The notes beneath the pieces are model-generated. The model made no database searches. It was not told where the DNA came from and was given only the letters and a program-made list of their open reading frames with translations. Source: JBNARI01 sp049718765 (GTDB lineage Bacteria > Bacillota > Sulfobacillia > DUMF01). Taken from it: 54,006 nt of DNA. The stretch is taken from contig JBNARI010000012.1 in assembly GCA_049718765.1 (NCBI GenBank), forward strand, positions 1 to 54,006. The letters are read 5' to 3'. This document shows, in pieces, positions 7,232-15,771 of this stretch (positions within the stretch are counted from its first letter, which is position 1; the number at the start of each line of letters is the position of its first letter). A program made the position numbers and the translations under genes.

Positions 7232-8817
7232 TCCGAGTAAACAACTCTAACAACTTCGTCCCACGTGGTGACGCCATCTTTCACTTTCTGCTCGCCGTCT
7301 TCCCTCAGGGTGGTCATCCCCTCGGCAACGGCCGCTTGCCTGATCTTGTCAGCGGGTGCCTTTTCCAGGGCCAGACGACGCAGCTGATCTGTGACCTCCA
7401 TGAGCTCGAACAGCCCTATCCTGCCTCGGTACCCGGTGTTACCGCAGATGGTACAAGGGCTTGAAGGGTTGGGCTGTGCCTTGCACTGGGGGCACACGCG
7501 TCTCACAAGCCTCTGGGCTAGCACAGCGTTGACTGCGGAGGCAACTAGGAACGGCTCTATGCCCATTTCCATGAGCCGGACGAGTGCGGAAGGAGCGTCG
7601 TTAGTGTGGACAGTGGCAAACACCAGGTGCCCCGTGAGGGCAGCGCGGATTGCAATGTCTGCTGTTTCCCTGTCCCGGATTTCTCCCACCATGATGATAT
7701 CTGGGTCTTGCCGAAGAATGGACCTGAGCACTTTGGGAAAGTCCAGGCCTGCCTTCTCGTGAACCTGTATTTGGTTTACACCCTCGATCTCGTACTCAAC
7801 TGGATCCTCCACAGTCATTATGTTTACCCGAGGAGAGTTCAGCTCCTTGAGCGTGGCCATAAGGGTTGTGGTCTTTCCGCTGCCAGTTGGACCAGTGATG
7901 AGGATCATTCCAGTAGGCCTAGCAATCAGTTTCTTGTAACGCTCGAGCACTTGGGGAGTAAAGCCCAGCTGGGTCAAACTCAGGAGGGTTCCCGTTTTCT
8001 GGAGGATCCTTATTGCAATCCTTTCGCCGTAAATCGTGGGCACACTGGAGACTCTCAGGTCAACCTCGCCATTTGCGGTCTTGAACAGAGCCCTGCCGTC
8101 CTGGGGCAGGCGCTTCACGGATATGTCCATTCCGCTCATTATCTTCACCCTTGAAACCAAGGGTGCCAACCATGACATCGGTATGACTGTGGCTTCTCGC
8201 AACAGGCCGTCTATCCTATACCTCACCGAAATTCGGTTGGCCTGGGGCTCAATGTGAACGTCGCTTGCCCGCTTGGACACAGCGTCCTCTATGATGGAGT
8301 TGATCAGATTGACTACCGGAGAGGTTTCTGGCGCAGCCCCTGCTTGGTCTGGCCTTTCGGGAACAGGTGGAGGGGCAGCGGGAGCTTTGGCATATGCCAG
8401 GTCCATCAAGGTGCTCAACTGCTCTTCGGTCACCACTATTGCCTCGGCGCTCATGCCGGTGAGCATGGACACTTGGTCCACCGCAAGCAAGTTTGTAGGA
8501 TCGTCTATGGCAACCACCAGCTTGTTGCCCTTAAGGTCCACTGGCACCACTCTGAGACGCCGTGCCACCCTTTCGGGCACCAGCTCCACCGCCTTGGGAT
8601 TAACCTTCACGCTGCTGTCGCCTGCGTAGGTGAGCCCCAGCTGCTTTGCCAGGCTTGAGGCCACTTCGTTCTTGGTAGCGTACCCCAAAGCAACCACGGC
8701 TTCGCCTATCTTGATGTTCTTTTCCCTCGCCAGCTCCAGAGCCTGGTCACGCTGTGCAGGGGTTATGAGTCCAGCATTTACCATCAGGTCCCCGAGACGT
8801 TCCCGAAATCTGCTCAA
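7228..8817 (-). CDS. pilB: Type IV pilus assembly / type II secretion ATPase (PilB/GspE family)
   Basis: This hexameric cytoplasmic motor ATPase drives pilin assembly. Of 529 residues, 1-140 form a T2SSE_N/MshEN-type domain with two RLG/KIG repeat motifs, a domain that binds cyclic-di-GMP in some relatives, although the glutamine expected in the first repeat is not seen. The ATPase core has Walker A GPTGSGKTT (309-317), the Asp box (DPDIIMVGEIRD, 371-382), the His box (TGHLVFATVHTND) and a four-cysteine zinc site (442, 445, 455, 458). It starts with TTG after AGGGGG. No pilC, pilT, pilin or pilM gene is adjacent; instead it is flanked by cyclic-di-GMP genes, which suggests second-messenger control of a pilus encoded elsewhere. 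Confidence 0.93.
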   Translation of the reverse strand: MSRFRERLGDLMVNAGLITPAQRDQALELAREKNIKIGEAVVALGYATKNEVASSLAKQLGLTYAGDSSVKVNPKAVELVPERVARRLRVVPVDLKGNKLVVAIDDPTNLLAVDQVSMLTGMSAEAIVVTEEQLSTLMDLAYAKAPAAPPPVPERPDQAGAAPETSPVVNLINSIIEDAVSKRASDVHIEPQANRISVRYRIDGLLREATVIPMSWLAPLVSRVKIMSGMDISVKRLPQDGRALFKTANGEVDLRVSSVPTIYGERIAIRILQKTGTLLSLTQLGFTPQVLERYKKLIARPTGMILITGPTGSGKTTTLMATLKELNSPRVNIMTVEDPVEYEIEGVNQIQVHEKAGLDFPKVLRSILRQDPDIIMVGEIRDRETADIAIRAALTGHLVFATVHTNDAPSALVRLMEMGIEPFLVASAVNAVLAQRLVRRVCPQCKAQPNPSSPCTICGNTGYRGRIGLFELMEVTDQLRRLALEKAPADKIRQAAVAEGMTTLREDGEQKVKDGVTTWDEVVRVVYSD

Positions 8818-8841
8818 AGCGCGTGCCCCCTGTACTGTGAT

Positions 8842-10569
8842 TTACTCGGTAGCATAAGTCCTGCTAGGACTTATGAAGGCTGTCTTTTTATGCCACTTGG
8901 CCCTGTACATGTTGGCGTCGCTCTCCCTGAGGGCGTCTTCCCACTTCCTGGTGCCTGGCTTCCAGCTAGCAAATCCCATGCTCACTGAAACGGGAGCTTT
9001 GCCCCATTTCCTTCGTCTCTCGCTCAGAGCGGCGATTTCCCGTTCGATCCTTTGCATTATCCCAGCTGCGTACTGCTGGTCTGTCTCAGGCAAGAGCACC
9101 AGGAACTCATCCCCACCATACCTGAAAAGGATATCGCTTTGGCGCGTACACGCCAAAAGGTGTTTTGCCACGTCCCGAAGGACTTCGTCTCCTTCCATGT
9201 GAGAAAACTCGTCGTTTATCCTCTTGAAATCGTCGATGTCAATCATCAGGAAACCAAGGGGGTGACCGTACCGTCTTGCCCTGGCCACTTCCTCCCTGAT
9301 CCGCTCGTTGAAGTAAGTGCGGTTGTATACGCCAGTGAGACTATCAGTGATTGCCAGTTTCTTGAGCTGCTCATGCAGCTGCTTTAGTTCACTTATATTC
9401 ACGAAGATGCCCAGCACTTTGGGATCAGGGTTAGCTGGTTCAGCCATTTCAGTGAAGGTGGCACGCACCGGTCTGCTCGAACCCGTGCTGGTCTTGATCT
9501 TCAATTCAACGGAGGAAGCCCGGATCCTGCCGTCGGGCTCAATTTGGTCTGTGAGTTTGTGGAGGTCGCCTGGGTCCACGAGCTGCTTAAGGTCCTTGCC
9601 CACAAGGGTTTCCTCGTTACATTCCACCAGGTGGCAGAAGGCAGGGTTTGCGTATTCAATGGTTAAAGAAGAGCTGGCGAGCACCACACCTTCTCCCAGG
9701 GTATCTACCAGAGTGCGATAGTGGTGTTGCGAGGCGTGAAGCGCTTGGGCCGTGTTCATGTTGTGGATGGTGTACGCAAGAGCGCTGCCCAGCATCTCCA
9801 ACAGGTAAATCTCCTGCCTGCCGAAAGCCTTGGCGCCTGGGGAAACCACGCATAGCACTCCCTTGACGTTGCCCCCATGCATCAGGGGAACAGCTGCGCA
9901 AGTTGAGGGTGCTTGGTCTCCACCCAAGGTCATGGTCACTGTACGTTTTTGGGCCATGGCAGTTTGTACCAACTCCGTGTCGGCCTTGGGCCACTCTGGT
10001 GGCTGATCTCCAGAGCAGGAAACCACTCTGAGTTTCTTGCCTTCGCCCTCCAACAAGCCAAGCCAGGTAAAGGTGTAACCCCTGGCGGAGCCAAGTGTTG
10101 CGCACCCCTTGTCCAAGAGGTGCTGGCTGTCCTCCTGAGTCAACAGGCAATGCATGACCGTGAGCACACAACGCTGTAAACTCTCTAGCTCCTGAGCACG
10201 TTGTTTGGCCTGGCGCTCTTCTGTGACGTCAGTGACGACGATCAGTCCTCCAATGATCGTGTTGTTAGAGAGTAAAGGGATGCTTTGGGCATGCAAGTAG
10301 CGCGTGCTTTGTCCTCCTGGCGCAACAAGCACCTCGGAGAATCCCAAAGAGAGGCCTATGTCTTGCCCCAGCTGTTCAAGACCAGGTATTTCCCGGATGT
10401 GAGTTCCGATGGTTGGGGACTCTTTACTTTCCGGGAGGCCGAGCATCTTTCTCATGGCGGCGTTTAGGTAAATCAGCTGCAACTCCTGGTCCGCTAGCAT
10501 GATACCAACGGGTAGTGCATCCAGCACCAGGGAAAGAGACAATCCCTCCAGAGGTGCGCTCACGGGCAT
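8842..10569 (-). CDS. Sensor diguanylate cyclase: PAS, GAF, PAS, GGDEF
   Basis: This soluble diguanylate cyclase converts two GTP to cyclic-di-GMP. Of 575 residues, the N-terminal PAS covers about 1-120 (LVLDALPVGIMLADQELQ), GAF about 125-265, a second PAS about 280-395 and GGDEF about 405-570. The signature GGDEF is intact, with RQSD at the RxxD product-inhibition position. No membrane segment is seen, so the signal is cytoplasmic. ATG 10569 (or GTG 10572) follows AAGAGAG. The stop is 25 nt before pilB, so the two form a likely operon in which the cyclase could feed the MshEN-type domain of PilB. Confidence 0.9.
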   Translation of the reverse strand: MPVSAPLEGLSLSLVLDALPVGIMLADQELQLIYLNAAMRKMLGLPESKESPTIGTHIREIPGLEQLGQDIGLSLGFSEVLVAPGGQSTRYLHAQSIPLLSNNTIIGGLIVVTDVTEERQAKQRAQELESLQRCVLTVMHCLLTQEDSQHLLDKGCATLGSARGYTFTWLGLLEGEGKKLRVVSCSGDQPPEWPKADTELVQTAMAQKRTVTMTLGGDQAPSTCAAVPLMHGGNVKGVLCVVSPGAKAFGRQEIYLLEMLGSALAYTIHNMNTAQALHASQHHYRTLVDTLGEGVVLASSSLTIEYANPAFCHLVECNEETLVGKDLKQLVDPGDLHKLTDQIEPDGRIRASSVELKIKTSTGSSRPVRATFTEMAEPANPDPKVLGIFVNISELKQLHEQLKKLAITDSLTGVYNRTYFNERIREEVARARRYGHPLGFLMIDIDDFKRINDEFSHMEGDEVLRDVAKHLLACTRQSDILFRYGGDEFLVLLPETDQQYAAGIMQRIEREIAALSERRRKWGKAPVSVSMGFASWKPGTRKWEDALRESDANMYRAKWHKKTAFISPSRTYATE

Positions 10570-10620
10570 CACGCTCTCTTTTCATGAATCGTGTCAATCG
10601 TCTACATCACGTGTAATTGT

Positions 10621-10648
10621 ACTATACTATAAGTCTGAACACCTTCAA
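10621..10648 (-). promoter_or_regulatory. Probable promoter for the diguanylate cyclase-pilB operon
   Basis: On the minus strand TTGAAG (10648-10643) and TATAGT (10626-10621) are spaced by 16 nt, leaving a leader of about 45 nt before the start codon. It lies back-to-back with the tig promoter, so the two could interfere. Confidence 0.4.
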
Positions 10649-10680
10649 CAGGCTTGTTCGTGGAAGGCTAGGGTTGCTTG

Positions 10681-10689
10681 TGGTATAAT
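10681..10689 (+). promoter_or_regulatory. Extended -10 promoter for tig
   Basis: TGGTATAAT is a perfect TATAAT hexamer with the TGn extension, 37 nt upstream of the tig start codon. No good -35 box is seen at 16-18 nt, which is acceptable for extended -10 promoters. Confidence 0.55.
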
Positions 10690-10726
10690 TTCTCAAGTTC
10701 GAGGCGTGGGGGAGGATTCACTTCAC

Positions 10727-12034
10727 ATGAAGATAGATGCGACAAAGCAACCGGGATGTAAGGCGTCCATAGACGTTGAGATAGAGCCCGAGAAGTTCGA
10801 AGAGGCCCTCAACAAGGTCTATGTGGACCTTAACCGGCGCACTGCGGTGCCGGGGTTCAGGATTGGCAAAACGCCAAAGGAAATCCTGTTCAGGCATTTG
10901 GGACAGGAGACTGTGTACTCTGAGGCCACAAAGGTGCTATTGAGGGAGAACCTGGACCAGGCGATAAAGGAGTCGGGTTTGAACGTTTGGGGCACTCCTG
11001 AGGTGGAAGTGTTGGAAGTGGGCAACGGCAAGCCTTTCCGCTTCCGGGTTGCTGTGGAGCTTCAACCCGAGGTAAGCCTGGGGGATTACAGGACCATTGC
11101 TGTGGCTGGGGAAGAAGTGTCAGTGTCTGAAGAGGAAGTCAAGCAGCAGCTTGAGTTGCTCCAGGAAGTTCAAAGCGAACTGGTGTCTGTGGAAAACCTG
11201 CCCCTGAAGGAAGGGCTTTTCGCTGTGCTGGACGTGGAGGGTCAGATCCAGGGCGAAGAGGGTCAAGGCGTTTCGTGGGAGAACGTCAGTCTGAGGGTAG
11301 GTAACGAAACGTTCTTACCGGGTTTGGATGGAAAGATACTCGGGATGGTCAAAGGAGAAGAGCGCCAAATCGAGATTCAAGTTTCCGATGACTTTGCTGA
11401 CAAGACCGTTGCAGGGAAGCGCCTATCTTTAAATGTGAAGGTCAAAGACGTGAAGCAAAAGAGGCTACCTTCACTGGACGACGAGCTGGCCAAGTCCGTA
11501 GGGAATTACGCCAGCCTTGCAGAGTTGAAGCAGGACATTGAAAAGCAAATTTTGGTGCAAAAGGACAAGGAAGCCAAAGAAAGACAGAAGAGAAAGGTGC
11601 TGGACGAACTGCTTAGCAGGTGCAAAGTGGAAGTGCCCGAAGGCATGGTTGCGCGCAGGCGGGACACAATCCTTTCGAGGCTGCTCAGGAGGTTGGAAGA
11701 AAAGCGGATTCCCCTTGGCGCCTACTTGCGAGTGACGGGGCAGACCGTTGAGCAGCTGAAACAGGAGGCTACTGCCGAGGCAGAGAGGCAAATCAAGGAG
11801 GACGCTGTGCTCAGGGCGATTGCAGCTCAGGAGCGAGTTGAGGTTTCGGAAGAAGAGGTTCAAGAGTTCATAGAGACCACAGCAAAATCCCTTGGTCAAA
11901 AAGACGCTGCCAGGTTCAAGGAATTGTTCAAGGATCAGTCCAGCAGGGAAGAGCTGCGGGAAGATTTGAAGGTGGCCAAGGTGGTACAATATCTTCTAGA
12001 CCTCGCGGCCAAGAACGCTTCCGGCCAAGTCTAG
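10727..12034 (+). CDS. tig: Trigger factor, ribosome-associated chaperone and prolyl isomerase
   Basis: Trigger factor binds the ribosome exit tunnel and folds nascent chains. The 435-aa length fits the family. The N-terminal ribosome-binding domain carries GFRIGKTPKEI (usual form GFRxGKxP), followed by a PPIase/FKBP-like domain with LPGLDGKILGMVKGEER, and a helical C-terminal domain. The ATG at 10727 was chosen because GGGGGAGG lies 11 nt upstream and the protein then begins as trigger factors usually do; the open frame extends further upstream without homology. It heads the tig-clpP-clpX cluster, a common order. Confidence 0.96.
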   Translation: MKIDATKQPGCKASIDVEIEPEKFEEALNKVYVDLNRRTAVPGFRIGKTPKEILFRHLGQETVYSEATKVLLRENLDQAIKESGLNVWGTPEVEVLEVGNGKPFRFRVAVELQPEVSLGDYRTIAVAGEEVSVSEEEVKQQLELLQEVQSELVSVENLPLKEGLFAVLDVEGQIQGEEGQGVSWENVSLRVGNETFLPGLDGKILGMVKGEERQIEIQVSDDFADKTVAGKRLSLNVKVKDVKQKRLPSLDDELAKSVGNYASLAELKQDIEKQILVQKDKEAKERQKRKVLDELLSRCKVEVPEGMVARRRDTILSRLLRRLEEKRIPLGAYLRVTGQTVEQLKQEATAEAERQIKEDAVLRAIAAQERVEVSEEEVQEFIETTAKSLGQKDAARFKELFKDQSSREELREDLKVAKVVQYLLDLAAKNASGQV

Positions 12035-12052
12035 ACTTAAGGAGGGGTCAGT

Positions 12053-12658
12053 GTGGACGGCTACCTGGTGCCAATTGTGGTGGAACAGACCGCCAGAGGA
12101 GAAAGGGCCTACGACATCTATTCGCGGCTGCTGAAAGATCGTATCATATTCATAGGGACCGCAATAGACGACGCAGTTGCGAACCTGGTTGTGGCTCAAT
12201 TGCTCTTCCTGGAAGTGGAGGACCCTGACAAGGAAATATCACTCTACATCAACTCTCCTGGGGGTTCGGTAACAGCTGGGCTTGCAATATATGATACCAT
12301 GCGTTACATCAAGCCGCCCGTGTCCACGATCTGTGTGGGGATAGCAGCGAGCATGGCTGCGGTGATTCTGGCTGGGGGGACAAAGGGAAGGCGGTTCTCT
12401 CTGCCCAACGCCAAGATGATGATTCACCAGCCATGGGGCGGAGTCCAGGGTCAGGCTACCGAAATCCAAATCCACGCAAAGGAGATCTTGCGCACCAGGG
12501 AACTGTTGAACAGAATCCTGTCCAAGCACACAGGTCAGCCTCTGGAGAAGATAGAGCGAGACACCGAAAGGGACTTTTACATGTGGCCGGAAGAAGCGAA
12601 GGCTTACGGCTTGATAGACGAGATCCTTGTCTCGAGAAGCGGTGCGTCGGCCGCGTGA
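12053..12658 (+). CDS. clpP: ATP-dependent Clp protease proteolytic subunit
   Basis: ClpP is the serine protease barrel that degrades unfolded or tagged proteins handed over by ClpX. At 201 aa it has the family length. The triad is visible: Ser100 in GIAASM (usually GQAASM), His125 in MIHQPWGG and Asp174 in TERDFYM. The glutamine-to-isoleucine change next to the active site is mild. GTG start after AAGGAGGGG. It lies 18 nt after tig and 25 nt before clpX, so it is probably one transcript. Confidence 0.97.
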   Translation: MDGYLVPIVVEQTARGERAYDIYSRLLKDRIIFIGTAIDDAVANLVVAQLLFLEVEDPDKEISLYINSPGGSVTAGLAIYDTMRYIKPPVSTICVGIAASMAAVILAGGTKGRRFSLPNAKMMIHQPWGGVQGQATEIQIHAKEILRTRELLNRILSKHTGQPLEKIERDTERDFYMWPEEAKAYGLIDEILVSRSGASAA

Positions 12659-12683
12659 CGCGGCAGGAAAGTGGTGAGCAAGC

Positions 12684-13943
12684 TTGAAGTATTCCGATGA
12701 GAAAAACCAGTTGAAATGCTCGTTCTGCGGCAAGTACCAGGACCAGGTTAAGAGGCTGGTGGCTGGTCCTGGCGTTTACATTTGTGACGAGTGCATTGAG
12801 CTCTGCAACGAGATAATCGAGGAAGAGCTCAATGAGGAGTCAGGGGCTGGCCTCAAGGACTTGCCAAAGCCCAGGGAAATAAAGGCTTTCCTGGACCAGT
12901 ACGTGATCGGCCAAGAGAAGGCAAAGAGGATCTTGTCTGTGGCGGTGTACAACCACTACAAGCGCATCAACATGGGCAGCAAGATGGACGACGTCGAGGT
13001 TCAAAAATCGAACATCCTGATGCTTGGGCCCACTGGCACGGGCAAGACTCTGCTTGCTCAAACCTTGGCCAAAATGCTCAACGTGCCCTTTGCCATTGCG
13101 GATGCCACCACGCTTACCGAAGCGGGGTATGTGGGTGAGGACGTGGAGAACATCCTTCTAAGGTTAGTGCAGGCGGCGGATTACGACATAGAGCGGGCGG
13201 AAAAGGGTATCGTGTACATTGATGAGATAGATAAGATTGCCCGCAAGAGCGAGAACCCGTCAATTACCAGGGATGTGTCTGGAGAAGGGGTGCAGCAGGC
13301 CCTGTTGAAGATCCTAGAAGGCACAGTGGCCAACGTACCTCCGCAAGGGGGGCGCAAGCACCCGCACCAGGAGTTCATTCAGGTGGATACCACCAACATA
13401 TTGTTCATTTGCGGCGGGGCCTTTGAGTCCATCGACAAAATAATAATGAACCGCATTGGACAAAAAGTAATGGGATTTGCCGCCGACGTCAAGTCCCGGA
13501 AAGAGCGGCGAATAGGCGAAATACTGGAGCAAATCCTTCCCCAAGACTTGCTCAAGTTCGGCATGATACCCGAGTTCATTGGGCGCGTGCCAATCATCGT
13601 CACTTTGGATGAGCTCACTGAGAACGACTTGGTCAGGATCCTGACGGAACCTAAGAACGCCCTCATCAAACAGTACAAGAAGTTGCTGGAGCTAGATGGG
13701 GTGGAGCTCGAATTCAAAGAAGACGCCCTGCAGGCGATTGCCAGGGAAGCGCTCAGGCGCAACACTGGTGCCCGTGGGCTGAGGGCTATTGTCGAGGAAA
13801 TCATGCTGGAAGTGATGTACGAGGTTCCTTCAAGGGGCGATGTGTCCAAGGTGATCATCACCAAGGATGGGGTCCTCAAGAAGGAAGCTCCCATCCTAGT
13901 GACCACCAGCGAGAGGAAACGCAAAAGGGAAGAAACTGCATAG
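12684..13943 (+). CDS. clpX: Clp protease ATP-binding subunit ClpX
   Basis: ClpX is the AAA+ unfoldase that recognises substrates and threads them into ClpP. The 419 residues show the N-terminal zinc finger CSFCGKYQDQV with CDECIELC (C4 type), Walker A GPTGTGKTLLAQ, Walker B VYIDEIDKIARK, the pore-loop region and sensor motifs (VPIIVTLDEL, NTGARGLRAI). The TTG start is preceded by GGTGAG. It is the last gene of the tig-clpP-clpX unit, followed 20 nt later by a rho-independent terminator. Confidence 0.97.
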   Translation: MKYSDEKNQLKCSFCGKYQDQVKRLVAGPGVYICDECIELCNEIIEEELNEESGAGLKDLPKPREIKAFLDQYVIGQEKAKRILSVAVYNHYKRINMGSKMDDVEVQKSNILMLGPTGTGKTLLAQTLAKMLNVPFAIADATTLTEAGYVGEDVENILLRLVQAADYDIERAEKGIVYIDEIDKIARKSENPSITRDVSGEGVQQALLKILEGTVANVPPQGGRKHPHQEFIQVDTTNILFICGGAFESIDKIIMNRIGQKVMGFAADVKSRKERRIGEILEQILPQDLLKFGMIPEFIGRVPIIVTLDELTENDLVRILTEPKNALIKQYKKLLELDGVELEFKEDALQAIAREALRRNTGARGLRAIVEEIMLEVMYEVPSRGDVSKVIITKDGVLKKEAPILVTTSERKRKREETA

Positions 13944-13962
13944 TGGGTGTTTTTAACGAGGC

Positions 13963-13996
13963 CAAGCGTGGCACTGCCACGCTTGCTTTCGTTTTC
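13963..13996 (+). terminator. Rho-independent terminator after clpX
   Basis: A 10-bp stem (13963-13972 with 13976-13985) closed by a 3-nt loop is followed by a T-rich tract (GCTTTCGTTTT). It separates tig-clpPX from lonB. Confidence 0.75.
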
Positions 13997-14062
13997 CAAT
14001 ATATGCTTGCCCCCAGGGTCAGATAATAACCTCAGGTTAGCACCTTGGGGGGCTTGTTCTTG

Positions 14063-15679
14063 ATGGACGGAGGGTTAGTCACCTACCTGCAGCTTGGGCT
14101 CATGGCGCTAATGGGGGTTTACCTGTGGACCGCTTTGAGGTCGCCTCAGCTTGGACGAATCAGTGTGAGCGACTGCAAGCGGGAAATGCAGAAACTCAAG
14201 GAAATGAGGGCGATCTCCCTGACCAAACCCCTTGCCGAAGTGACCCGCCCCGCCCGTCTGGAAGAAATTGTAGGGCAGGAAGAGGGGCTGAAGTGCCTCA
14301 GGGCAGCCCTTTGTGGCCCCAACCCCCAGCACGTGATCATCTACGGCCCACCAGGCGTGGGCAAGACAGCCGCGGCAAGGCTCATATTGGAGGAGGCCAA
14401 GAGGAGCCCCCTATCTCCGTTCGGGGCGAACGCACAGTTCGTGGAAATCGACGCGACCACTGCCAGGTTCGACGAGAGGGGTATTGCTGACCCCCTAATT
14501 GGCTCCGTGCATGACCCAATTTACCAGGGGGCTGGCAACCTCGGGATGGCTGGCATTCCCCAGCCCAAGCCTGGAGCGGTGACCCGAGCGCACGGCGGCA
14601 TACTGTTCATCGACGAGATCGGGGAGTTACACCCTGTGCAGATGAACAAACTCCTCAAAGTGCTCGAGGACCGCAAGGTGATGCTTGAAAGCGCTTATTA
14701 CAACCCCGACGACTCAAACATGCCCGACTACGTGAGGGAAGTGTTCGAAAACGGGCTCCCAGCTGACTTCAGGCTTGTTGGGGCCACCACCCGGTTGCCA
14801 GAGGACATTCCGCCTGCGATTAGGTCTAGGTGTGTTGAGGTGTTTTTCCGCCCCTTGGGAAGCGATGAAATAGGCCTCATTGCAAGGAACTGCTGCAGGA
14901 AGGCGGGCTTCCAGGTGGAGGAAGCAGCGGTAGCTCTCATCCAAAAGTATGCCTCGAACGGGCGTGAAGCGGCCAACATGGTGCAGCTGGCCGCTGGACT
15001 GGCCACGTGTGAGGGCAGGTCCCAAATCACTTTGACAGACGTGGAATGGGTGCTCAACGCGGGACAGTACACCCCCAGGCCCGAAAGGAAGGTCTCAGAC
15101 AAACCCAGAACGGGCGTGGCCAACGGCCTGGCGGTGTACGGGCCTGGGATGGCAGCGCTCATGGAAGTGGAGGCTGTATGTGTGCCATGCAGCGATTGCA
15201 GAGGAACTCTAAAGGTGACTGGTATCATTGAGGAGGAAGAAATGGGAATAAAGTCCAAGGTACTCAGGCGCAAGAGCATGGCTCTTGGCTCAGTTGAGAA
15301 CGTGCTCACCGCGCTCAGGCACGTGTTTGGGATGACTCCGGAATCCTACCACATCCACGTAAACTTCCCAGGAGGGATACCAGTAGATGGCCCATCGGCT
15401 GGCGCGGCAGTAGCCGCCGCTTTGTACTCTGCCGCCACGGGGAAAGCCCTGGACAATCTTTGCGCCATGACCGGGGAAGTGTCAATCAGAGGTGAAATAA
15501 AGCCTGTCGGCGGAATCTCAGCAAAGCTAGAAGCAGCATGGCGCGCCGGGGTGAGGAGGGTGTTCATACCAGCGGAAAACTGGCAGCGCAGTTTGGAAGA
15601 ATCTGCAATGGAGAGAGGGCTCAGGCTGGTGCCTGTGAATCAGCTGGGGGAGTTGTTGAGCCAGGTCACGCTGGGATAA
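14063..15679 (+). CDS. lonB: LonB-type ATP-dependent serine protease
   Basis: A membrane-anchored or membrane-proximal AAA+ protease related to Bacillus LonB, which is expressed in the forespore. From ATG 14063 (538 aa) it has an N-terminal hydrophobic segment (YLQLGLMALMGVYLW), a Walker A GPPGVGKTAAA, Walker B ILFIDEIGE, sensor residues, and a C-terminal Lon protease domain with the Ser-Lys dyad Ser445 (VDGPSAG) and Lys488 (GGISAKLEAA). Lon substrate-binding N-domains are absent, as expected for LonB. The G-rich ribosome binding site at 14047-14052 supports this start; TTG codons at 14045, 14054 and 14060 are alternatives. Position next to clpX is typical in spore-forming Firmicutes, where a lonA often follows; none is present here. 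Confidence 0.92.
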   Translation: MDGGLVTYLQLGLMALMGVYLWTALRSPQLGRISVSDCKREMQKLKEMRAISLTKPLAEVTRPARLEEIVGQEEGLKCLRAALCGPNPQHVIIYGPPGVGKTAAARLILEEAKRSPLSPFGANAQFVEIDATTARFDERGIADPLIGSVHDPIYQGAGNLGMAGIPQPKPGAVTRAHGGILFIDEIGELHPVQMNKLLKVLEDRKVMLESAYYNPDDSNMPDYVREVFENGLPADFRLVGATTRLPEDIPPAIRSRCVEVFFRPLGSDEIGLIARNCCRKAGFQVEEAAVALIQKYASNGREAANMVQLAAGLATCEGRSQITLTDVEWVLNAGQYTPRPERKVSDKPRTGVANGLAVYGPGMAALMEVEAVCVPCSDCRGTLKVTGIIEEEEMGIKSKVLRRKSMALGSVENVLTALRHVFGMTPESYHIHVNFPGGIPVDGPSAGAAVAAALYSAATGKALDNLCAMTGEVSIRGEIKPVGGISAKLEAAWRAGVRRVFIPAENWQRSLEESAMERGLRLVPVNQLGELLSQVTLG

Positions 15680-15697
15680 CCGGCACCCATTTTCTTG

Positions 15698-15726
15698 TTG
15701 ACACCCCACCGGATGCGTGCAATAAT
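15698..15726 (+). promoter_or_regulatory. Sigma-A-type promoter for the ATP-grasp ligase gene
   Basis: A perfect TTGACA (15698-15703) and AATAAT (15721-15726) are spaced by 17 nt, 46 nt ahead of the GTG start at 15772. Confidence 0.6.
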
Positions 15727-15771
15727 GTCCTAGAAAATCGAGAAATTCCAGGCACAAGAGGGGTGTAAATA

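Noticed and set aside
10499..10726. Upstream extension of the trigger factor frame
   Set aside because: It covers the tig promoter and the 5' end of the divergent cyclase gene. The normal trigger factor N-terminus begins at 10727 after a good ribosome binding site.
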